Of a stretch of DNA of 64,000 nt, positions 57,774 to 64,000 are shown piece after piece. The notes below the pieces were generated by a model, which did no database searches, was not told the origin of the DNA, and saw only the letters and a program-made list of their open reading frames with translations. Where the stretch lies: contig NZ_CP130748.1 of NCBI RefSeq assembly GCF_030563405.1, positions 1 to 64,000 of the forward strand. The letters are read 5' to 3'. The position numbers and the translations under genes were made by a program. This stretch comes from Vibrio sp. SNU_ST1. GTDB taxonomy: Bacteria; Pseudomonadota; Gammaproteobacteria; Enterobacterales; Vibrionaceae. Each line of letters starts with the position of its first letter. Position 1 is the first letter of the stretch.

Positions 57774-58613
57774 TTACTCGGGTACGATCCACTCTACTTT
57801 GAAGTGACCGGTTGCCGGCGCAATTGCTTCCTTCAAGAATGGAAGAATTTCGTTCATTTGGCTTTCTAGCTTCCAAGGCGGGTTGATAACAATCATGCCT
57901 GATGCTGTCATACCACGCTCGTTAGTGTCTGGTGATACGCCAAGTTCGATTTGTAGAATTTTGTTGATGCCTAAGCCTTCAAGTCCTTCGATCATATCTT
58001 CGATATCACAGCGATTTACCACTGGGTACCAAATTGCGTAGATACCAGTTGCCCAGCGCTTATGGCTTTGAGCAATCGCAGTCACAACATCACGATACTC
58101 TTTTGCCAGCTCATAAGGCGGGTCGATAAGCACCAAACCACGACGCTCTTTTGGTGGCAGGCTGCCCTTCAAGCGCTTAAAACCATCTTCTTTATAGATA
58201 GATACCTGACGATCGCGGTGGAACTCTTGCTCAAGCAGCGGGTGATCGGCTGGGTGAAGCTCAGTCAGTACCATGCGGTCTTGGTCACGTAGGTGTGCGC
58301 GTGCAACACGTGGTGAACCTGGGTAGAAACGCAGTTTTTCGCCATTGTTGAGTGCTGAGATAGACTCAAGGTAGCTTTGAATGTCTTCAGGAAGTTCTGT
58401 TTGTGCCCAGATGCGTGCAATACCTTGTTTGTATTCGCCTGTTTTTTCAGACCATTCATGCGTTAAGTCGTAACGACCTACACCAGAGTGAGTGTCATGG
58501 TAAACAAAAGGCTTATCCTTCTGTTTCAAAGAATTAAGAATAAGGCTCTGTACGATATGCTTTACTACGTCGGCATGGTTGCCCGCGTGGAAGCTGTGGC
58601 GATAACTTAACAA
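57774..58613 (-). CDS. rlmJ: 23S rRNA (adenine(2030)-N6)-methyltransferase RlmJ
   Basis: A 279-aa methyltransferase that modifies A2030 of 23S rRNA. The TTG at 58613 gives the family's usual beginning LSYRHSFHAGNHADVVKHIV, with GAGAG six bases upstream; a GTG at 58631 would add six residues. The amino-methyltransferase motif DPPYE lies near residues 158-162. The rlmJ-gorA order with prlC divergent is also found in E. coli. Confidence 0.93.
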   Translation of the reverse strand: MLSYRHSFHAGNHADVVKHIVQSLILNSLKQKDKPFVYHDTHSGVGRYDLTHEWSEKTGEYKQGIARIWAQTELPEDIQSYLESISALNNGEKLRFYPGSPRVARAHLRDQDRMVLTELHPADHPLLEQEFHRDRQVSIYKEDGFKRLKGSLPPKERRGLVLIDPPYELAKEYRDVVTAIAQSHKRWATGIYAIWYPVVNRCDIEDMIEGLEGLGINKILQIELGVSPDTNERGMTASGMIVINPPWKLESQMNEILPFLKEAIAPATGHFKVEWIVPE

Positions 58614-58892
58614 ATTAAACTCTCGTAACACTCTCGAATTAGAGTGTGGTTAGTGTAGGTGGGGTTAATTTGACTATTATAACCCCCAATGGACCATAAG
58701 TTCTCAAACAATTCAGGAACAGTCGTTCGCAATATGCAGTTAGTTATTGGTTCTACTATTGAAATTTGCCTTCATGGGCACTATTTAATAACTATTCGCA
58801 GGTGATTTTTTAGGGCGATCCTTAGCCTGATGACTGTAAGACGACCTCATTACAAAAAAGACGAAAGTCTCTAAAGCCAAAGGAATGTTTAT

Positions 58893-60935
58893 ATGTCTAA
58901 TCCGCTATTAACCTTCACGGACTTACCTCCGTTTTCACAAATCAAACCTGAGCACGTTAAGCCAGCGGTTGAGCAAGTGATTGAAGAGTGTCGCAACAAG
59001 ATAGAACAAGTACTTGAAGGTAATACTTCACCAAGTTGGGACAACCTCGTTGCTCCGATTGAAGAAGTGGATGATCGTTTAGGCCGTATTTGGTCACCTA
59101 TAAGCCATATGAACTCTGTTATGAACAGCGACGAACTGCGTGATGCTTATGAGAGCTGTTTACCTGTGCTTTCTGAGTACGGCACGTGGGTTGGTCAACA
59201 CAAAGGTTTGTTCGAAGCGTATAAAGCGATCAAGGCGAGTGAAGCATTCTCTGCATTAGATCAAGCTCAACAGAAAACGATTACTGACGCACTGCGTGAT
59301 TTCGAGTTGTCGGGTATTGGCTTACCTGCAGACGAGCAGCACCGTTACGGCGAGATCAGCAAGCGCCAATCTGAGCTAGGTTCTCAATTCTCAAACAACG
59401 TGCTTGATGCAACCATGGGTTGGAGCAAGCAGGTAACAGACGTTGCTGAACTGGCCGGTATGCCTGAGTCGGCATTGGCAGCAGCACAAGCCGCGGCAGA
59501 AGCTAAAGAGCAGGAAGGTTACCTACTGACTCTAGATATCCCATCATATCTACCGGTGATGACGTACTGTGATAACCAAGAACTGCGTAAAGAGCTGTAC
59601 GAAGCTTACGTAACGCGTGCTTCAGATCGCGGTCCAAATGCTGGTAAGTGGGACAACACTGAGATCATCACTGAGCAACTTAAGCTTCGTCACGAGATCG
59701 CACGCATGCTTGGCTTTAGCACTTACAGCGAAAAATCTCTGTCGACTAAGATGGCAGAAACGCCAGACCAAGTACTTGGTTTCCTTAACGACCTAGCAGT
59801 AAAAGCCAAACCGCAAGGTGAGCGTGAAGTAGAAGAGCTACGTCAGTTTGCTGAGAAAGAGTTTGGTGTCTCTGAGCTAAACCTGTGGGACATCGCTTAC
59901 TACAGCGAGAAACAAAAACAGAACTTGTTCGAGATCTCTGATGAAGAGCTTCGCCCATATTTCCCTGAGTCGAACGCAGTTTCTGGTTTGTTCGAAGTAC
60001 TAAACCGTGTGTTTGGTATGTCTGTGACTGAGCGTGAAGGTGTGGATACATGGCATGATTCAGTGCGCTTCTTTGACATCTTTGATGCGACAGGCACATT
60101 GCGCGGTAGCTTCTACCTAGATCTATACGCACGTGAACACAAACGTGGTGGCGCTTGGATGGATGACTGTCGTGGTCGTCGTATTACTGAATCTGGCGAT
60201 CTACAAACACCAGTCGCTTACCTAACGTGTAACTTCAACAAACCCGTCGGTGATAAACCAGCACTGTTTACTCACGATGAAGTGGTCACTTTGTTCCACG
60301 AATTTGGCCACGGTATTCACCACATGTTAACGCAAGTTGAAGCGGGCGCAGTCGCGGGTATCAACGGTGTGCCTTGGGATGCCGTTGAGCTACCAAGTCA
60401 GTTCCTAGAAAACTGGTGTTGGGAAGAGGAAGCGCTGTCGTTCATTTCTGGTCACTTCGAAACGAGTGAAGCGCTACCAAAAGAGATGTTAGAGAAGATG
60501 CTAGCGGCGAAGAACTTCCAATCTGCGATGTTTATCCTGCGTCAGCTAGAGCTTGGTCTGTTCGATTTCACACTGCACACAGAATACGATCCAGAAGTGG
60601 GTGCTCGCGTCCTAGAAACACTAGCGGATGTTAAGTCTAAGGTGTCGGTACTGCCAAGTCTTGATTGGAACCGCTTCTCACACAGCTTTGGTCATATCTT
60701 TGCTGGTGGCTACAGCGCGGGTTACTACAGCTACCTATGGGCAGAAGTATTGTCTGCAGATGCGTTCTCTGCATTTGAAGAAGAGGGGATCTTCAACACT
60801 GAAACCGGTAATCGTTTCTTGAATAACATTCTTGAAATGGGGGGGAGTGAAGAGCCGATGGAGCTGTTCAAGCGCTTCCGTGGTCGAGAGCCTCAAATCG
60901 ATGCGATGCTGCGTCATGCGGGTATCAGCGCTTAA
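58893..60935 (+). CDS. prlC: Oligopeptidase A
   Basis: A 680-aa M3-family zinc metallopeptidase (E. coli, 680 aa; also called OpdA) that degrades short peptides, including cleaved signal peptides, in the cytoplasm. The zinc motif HEFGH is at 469-473, with the third ligand glutamate probably in ELPSQFLENWCWEE. AAAGGAA precedes the start. The terminator is at 60956-60984. Confidence 0.97.
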   Translation: MSNPLLTFTDLPPFSQIKPEHVKPAVEQVIEECRNKIEQVLEGNTSPSWDNLVAPIEEVDDRLGRIWSPISHMNSVMNSDELRDAYESCLPVLSEYGTWVGQHKGLFEAYKAIKASEAFSALDQAQQKTITDALRDFELSGIGLPADEQHRYGEISKRQSELGSQFSNNVLDATMGWSKQVTDVAELAGMPESALAAAQAAAEAKEQEGYLLTLDIPSYLPVMTYCDNQELRKELYEAYVTRASDRGPNAGKWDNTEIITEQLKLRHEIARMLGFSTYSEKSLSTKMAETPDQVLGFLNDLAVKAKPQGEREVEELRQFAEKEFGVSELNLWDIAYYSEKQKQNLFEISDEELRPYFPESNAVSGLFEVLNRVFGMSVTEREGVDTWHDSVRFFDIFDATGTLRGSFYLDLYAREHKRGGAWMDDCRGRRITESGDLQTPVAYLTCNFNKPVGDKPALFTHDEVVTLFHEFGHGIHHMLTQVEAGAVAGINGVPWDAVELPSQFLENWCWEEEALSFISGHFETSEALPKEMLEKMLAAKNFQSAMFILRQLELGLFDFTLHTEYDPEVGARVLETLADVKSKVSVLPSLDWNRFSHSFGHIFAGGYSAGYYSYLWAEVLSADAFSAFEEEGIFNTETGNRFLNNILEMGGSEEPMELFKRFRGREPQIDAMLRHAGISA

Positions 60936-60955
60936 TATTGAGCTGGTCAGAATGT

Positions 60956-60984
60956 AAAAAGAGCCTCCTTGTGAGGCTCTTTTT
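60956..60984. terminator. prlC terminator
   Basis: AAAAAGAGCCTC pairs with GAGGCTCTTTTT; it lies between the convergent prlC and asnC and could serve both. Confidence 0.88.
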
Positions 60985-61003
60985 GTATCGATTTATCAAA
61001 CGA

Positions 61004-61468
61004 CTATGGATTTACATTGCGATTGATAGGATTTTGCAATGAAATCAATGTCTCAGTCGATTGAACCTCGTCAATCGCTTGCAATTTATCAATCAGTACG
61101 AACTGCAACTCTTCGATCGATTTACACATCAGTTTAACGAAAATGTTGTAGGCGCCAGTGGTGTAGTAAGCCTCAACCACTTCGTCTAACGCATTAAGCT
61201 TAGCAATGGCTGAGTGGTAGTCGCGAGCTGCGTTAAGGTTGATACCAATAAAACAACACACGTCGTAACCAAGCTTCTTAGTGTTTACCACAACCTCGGT
61301 TCGCTCAATAATGTCGGCCGATCTCATCTTTTCGATACGAACGTGAATCGTCGCGGGGCTGACATCGAATTTCTTTGCCATTTCAGCATAAGGCGTGCGC
61401 GCATCTTCCATCAAAGTTTTGAGAATGGCACGGTCTAGATCATCTAGACGAGCTGTAGTTGTGGACAT
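61004..61468 (-). CDS. asnC: Lrp/AsnC-family regulator AsnC
   Basis: A 154-aa feast/famine regulator. The HTH (residues ~9-55, LDRAILKTLMEDARTPYAEM, FDVSPATIHVRIEKMR) precedes an amino-acid-binding RAM domain. YDVCCFIGI, VEAYYTTGAYNIFVKLMCKSI and the C-terminal STETLISLQNPI follow E. coli AsnC closely. In E. coli it activates the adjacent, divergent asnA; here asnA is not adjacent, and a signalling gene occupies that side. Confidence 0.92.
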   Translation of the reverse strand: MSTTTARLDDLDRAILKTLMEDARTPYAEMAKKFDVSPATIHVRIEKMRSADIIERTEVVVNTKKLGYDVCCFIGINLNAARDYHSAIAKLNALDEVVEAYYTTGAYNIFVKLMCKSIEELQFVLIDKLQAIDEVQSTETLISLQNPINRNVNP

Positions 61469-61567
61469 GCATAATCCTTAAGGTGAATAAAAAACATACC
61501 GGCTTTAGTACACATCATAGCCAAGGGTGATAATATTAGCAGCAACTATAGTGTTAGGGTGAATTCA

Positions 61568-64000
61568 GTGCGATTTTCGTTGTTTTTGATTGTTATGTGT
61601 TGGAGTGCTTTTGTTTCAGCTCAAACAAAAGATGTGTTGGTTATTCACTCTTATCATCAGGGTTTTTTCTGGACTGATGATTTCCACAAAGGATTATCAG
61701 AAGAACTGGACCGTGATCGACTATCCTATCGAGTTGTTTATTTGGATAGTAAACGAACTCAAAACCCAGAATACTTAGAGCGCGTTTATCAGCTTTATCA
61801 CACCAAGTTGATGCATGAAGAATTTGCTGCGGTTGTAGTCAGTGACAATAACGCCCTTAATTTAATGAAGCGCCTTGCGCCCGATCTCAAGGATACGCCA
61901 GTAATCTTTGGTGGCATCAACAATTTTTCCCCTGAAATGATTGAAGGTTTGAACGCGACGGGTATTACTGAAGATATTGATTTGTTGGGTAATATTGAGC
62001 TAATTAAGCGCCTTCAAACAAACATAAAGAAGATATACATTGTTACTGACCATTCAGTAACCGGTGAGGCTATCCGCTCACAAATCGATCGTTCTATTGA
62101 GGCCCACCCCAACTTTTCCGATTTGTTGGAGCACTATGTGCCTGACTCTTACCAAGAATTAATTGCGTTTTCTCAGCGAACCGATCTAGATCAGAGCTTA
62201 CTCTTTTGGGCATATTATCGCGATGCTAAAGGTAACGTGAGTAGTGTTGAAGACTGGCGACAATTGAACATTAAAACCCAAATGCCACTGTATATGGTGC
62301 ACGATTTGGGGTTGGGTTTTGGGGCGATAGGCGGTGTTATTCAAAGTGGTGAAACGCAAGGTCGAGATACGGGACGTGTTTTACTAAAGGTATTAGCAAA
62401 CCCAAATGAACCTCTGCCTTTAGTCGCTCCTGGCGCATCGGAGATTAAACTCGACTACCAACAGATGTCACGCTGGGGGCTGGGAACTGAGAATGAAGCT
62501 TCAATTACTTTTCTCAATAAGCCTCAGTCATTCTTGGTACGTTATCACGATGAAATTCGAACAATAGGTTTGCTGTTTTTGGTTATGTCGTGTGTTATTG
62601 CGACTTTGGTTTACTACCTCAACCGCCTTAAGAAAAGTGAACGTGCCAGCCGACAAAGCCAGCTGTTACTGGAGTCAATATTCGATCAAAGCCTACAGTT
62701 CATGGGCATTATTGATAAGGGCGGTGTACTGCTTTCGAGCAACAGTAAGCTGCATGAGCTTCTTTATAATCAAGGTTATAAATTGGGAACACCTCTCCAA
62801 GAATATTGGGATGATGCCGCGGGCGAAGTGCTAAAGGAGTATTTTGCTGAAAGAGATGATTATCCAACCCTACGATTTGAGGCTGAGGTATGGTGCCGTG
62901 ATCGTGGTGGAATGGTGCTAGATATCTCTTTAAAGCCGATGCCGATCAGTGAAGAGGACACCATTCAGTTCTTATTTGAAGCTCGTGATGTTACCTCGCG
63001 AAAGCTTGCTGAGAACAAATTGTTCCAACGTGAAGCGAATCTCAAACTGTATTACGACAAGCAGCCGGTGATGATGATTACACTGGATGTCAACAATCGT
63101 ATCCAACAAGTGAACCAGTTTGCTGAAGAGCTACTAGGTTATCCACTTGATCAACTGTTAGGGCATCGCCCTAGAGAGTTCTATGTGGATGAGAACGCGA
63201 TGATTCCTCGTCATATCTTGTTGCAACCACAGCACAAAATTCGCGGCGTGTGGCGCCGTGATATCGAGTATCGTCATGCGGACGGTAGAACGATCTGGAT
63301 TCGTGAAAATATTCGTCCATTGGTCGACTCGGGTCAGCTGTTGATTGTGGGAGAGGATATTACTGAAACCCGCGAACTTTCTGAAAAGTTAGAATACCAA
63401 GCGCGTTATGACCTGCTTACAGATACTTTCAACCGCAACCACTTTGAGCAAGAGCTACAAAAGGCGCTGAAAGAGGTTGAGAGTCATATGAGAACTCATG
63501 CGATGTTGTTCTTAGATTTGGACCAATTGAAGGTACTGAACGATACCGCTGGGCATGAAGCGGGTGATGCCGCGATCTTATTTAGCGCTAATCTGATAGA
63601 AGATGTGCTTCCTTACAATGCTGTTTTAGCTCGGATGGGGGGAGACGAGTTTGCGGTATTAATCAAAGATTGTACTGAGCGAGATGCTGTTAATGTCTGT
63701 CACAGTATTATATCGATGATGAGTGAGAGTCCATTTTTATGGGGCGATATTCACCTCAATCTTACCTGTTCTATCGGAATTCGATTGATTGATCATACTG
63801 CCGCTTCATCACAAATGGTGCATGCACAGGCGGATGCCGCTTGCCATGCCGCTAAAGAGGAAGGGCGAAATCGTTATCACCTTTATCATCAAGATGATGA
63901 AGATCTTCGCCGCCGCCATTTAGAAATGGAATGCGTTAACTTGGTACATGAAGCCTTAGCTAATGATCGCTTGGAGTTGTTTGCTCAACGTATTCTTGGC
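61568..64000 (+). CDS. Sensor-PAS-PAS-GGDEF-(EAL) c-di-GMP signalling protein (3' end cut)
   Basis: An open frame of 811 codons runs off the window end. GTG at 61568 with AGGGTG before it starts a signal peptide (RFSLFLIVMCWSAFVSAQ). A periplasmic ABC-substrate-binding-like sensor (about 20-320) follows, with TKDVLVIHSYHQGFFWTDDF. A membrane helix is near 330-352 (IRTIGLLFLVMSCVIATLVY), then two PAS-like domains (~365-600) and a GGDEF domain (from ~613) with intact GGDEF at 691-695. The last residues (NDRLELFAQRI) look like the start of an EAL domain. No RxxD inhibitory site lies before GGDEF. The ligand is unknown. Confidence 0.88.
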   Translation, partial: MRFSLFLIVMCWSAFVSAQTKDVLVIHSYHQGFFWTDDFHKGLSEELDRDRLSYRVVYLDSKRTQNPEYLERVYQLYHTKLMHEEFAAVVVSDNNALNLMKRLAPDLKDTPVIFGGINNFSPEMIEGLNATGITEDIDLLGNIELIKRLQTNIKKIYIVTDHSVTGEAIRSQIDRSIEAHPNFSDLLEHYVPDSYQELIAFSQRTDLDQSLLFWAYYRDAKGNVSSVEDWRQLNIKTQMPLYMVHDLGLGFGAIGGVIQSGETQGRDTGRVLLKVLANPNEPLPLVAPGASEIKLDYQQMSRWGLGTENEASITFLNKPQSFLVRYHDEIRTIGLLFLVMSCVIATLVYYLNRLKKSERASRQSQLLLESIFDQSLQFMGIIDKGGVLLSSNSKLHELLYNQGYKLGTPLQEYWDDAAGEVLKEYFAERDDYPTLRFEAEVWCRDRGGMVLDISLKPMPISEEDTIQFLFEARDVTSRKLAENKLFQREANLKLYYDKQPVMMITLDVNNRIQQVNQFAEELLGYPLDQLLGHRPREFYVDENAMIPRHILLQPQHKIRGVWRRDIEYRHADGRTIWIRENIRPLVDSGQLLIVGEDITETRELSEKLEYQARYDLLTDTFNRNHFEQELQKALKEVESHMRTHAMLFLDLDQLKVLNDTAGHEAGDAAILFSANLIEDVLPYNAVLARMGGDEFAVLIKDCTERDAVNVCHSIISMMSESPFLWGDIHLNLTCSIGIRLIDHTAASSQMVHAQADAACHAAKEEGRNRYHLYHQDDEDLRRRHLEMECVNLVHEALANDRLELFAQRILG

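Noticed and set aside
61590..61778. 62-aa frame at the start of the signalling gene
   Set aside because: It is in another frame from the 811-codon GGDEF protein, whose frame shows clear domains.

Overview
This window is a chromosomal replication-origin region from a Vibrio, on the large chromosome. The evidence is the gene order mnmG-oriC-mioC-mnmE-yidC-yidD-rnpA-rpmH, an amino-acid ABC transporter placed between rpmH and dnaA, then dnaA-dnaN-recF-gyrB. Other Vibrio signs are the Glu-Lys-Ala-Val tRNA spacer in the rRNA operon and the ilvY/ilvC-ubiK-vexBAR-rep-cytochrome c5 order. The 16S variable regions suggest the Splendidus clade, but only tentatively. Almost everything is vertically inherited core genome. 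I see no insertion sequence, prophage, integron, CRISPR array or defence island.

Layout. (1) 1-5.3 kb: mnmG 5' end, oriC, and the leftward genes mioC, mnmE, yidC, yidD, rnpA and rpmH. (2) 5.3-7.6 kb: a polar amino-acid ABC importer, leftward. (3) 7.6-15 kb: a GATC-dense dnaA promoter, dnaA, dnaN, recF and gyrB, then the small heat-shock gene ibpA behind a sigma-32 promoter and a ROSE RNA thermometer. (4) 15-24 kb: avtA, glyQS, a manganese-riboswitch-controlled exporter (mneA), tusA, two small membrane proteins, a LysR regulator and acuI. (5) 24-30.5 kb: fadBA with a FadR box and a second palindrome, then yigZ, trkH and hemG. (6) 30.5-36.7 kb: a complete rRNA operon with tandem promoters, four spacer tRNAs, 23S, 5S and tRNA-Ser. 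(7) 36.8-47.6 kb: ilvY/ilvC, ubiK, the VexAB-type RND efflux operon with its TetR repressor, rep and a cytochrome c5. (8) 47.8-49.5 kb: a tRNA array Arg-His-Pro-His-Pro, with repeated tRNA-Pro 3' ends each joined to a terminator, then an AT-rich gene-free stretch. (9) 49.5-55 kb: an oligopeptide ABC importer with a fused double ATPase. (10) 55-64 kb: a SPOR-domain protein, gorA, rlmJ, prlC, asnC, and a large c-di-GMP signalling protein cut by the window end.

Functionally the window joins replication initiation (oriC, dnaA, dnaN, gyrB, recF, rep) with translation capacity (rRNA, tRNAs, rpmH, rnpA, glyQS, tRNA modification) and with RNA- or operator-based local control (manganese riboswitch, ROSE element, FadR, IlvY and TetR sites). 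I found no convincing wholly new system. The points most worth a second look are the tRNA-Pro 3'-end/terminator repeats, the 80-bp palindrome after gyrB, the dual operators before fadB, the inverted repeats upstream of the 61-aa membrane protein and cytochrome c5, and the sensor-PAS-GGDEF-(EAL) protein without an I-site.
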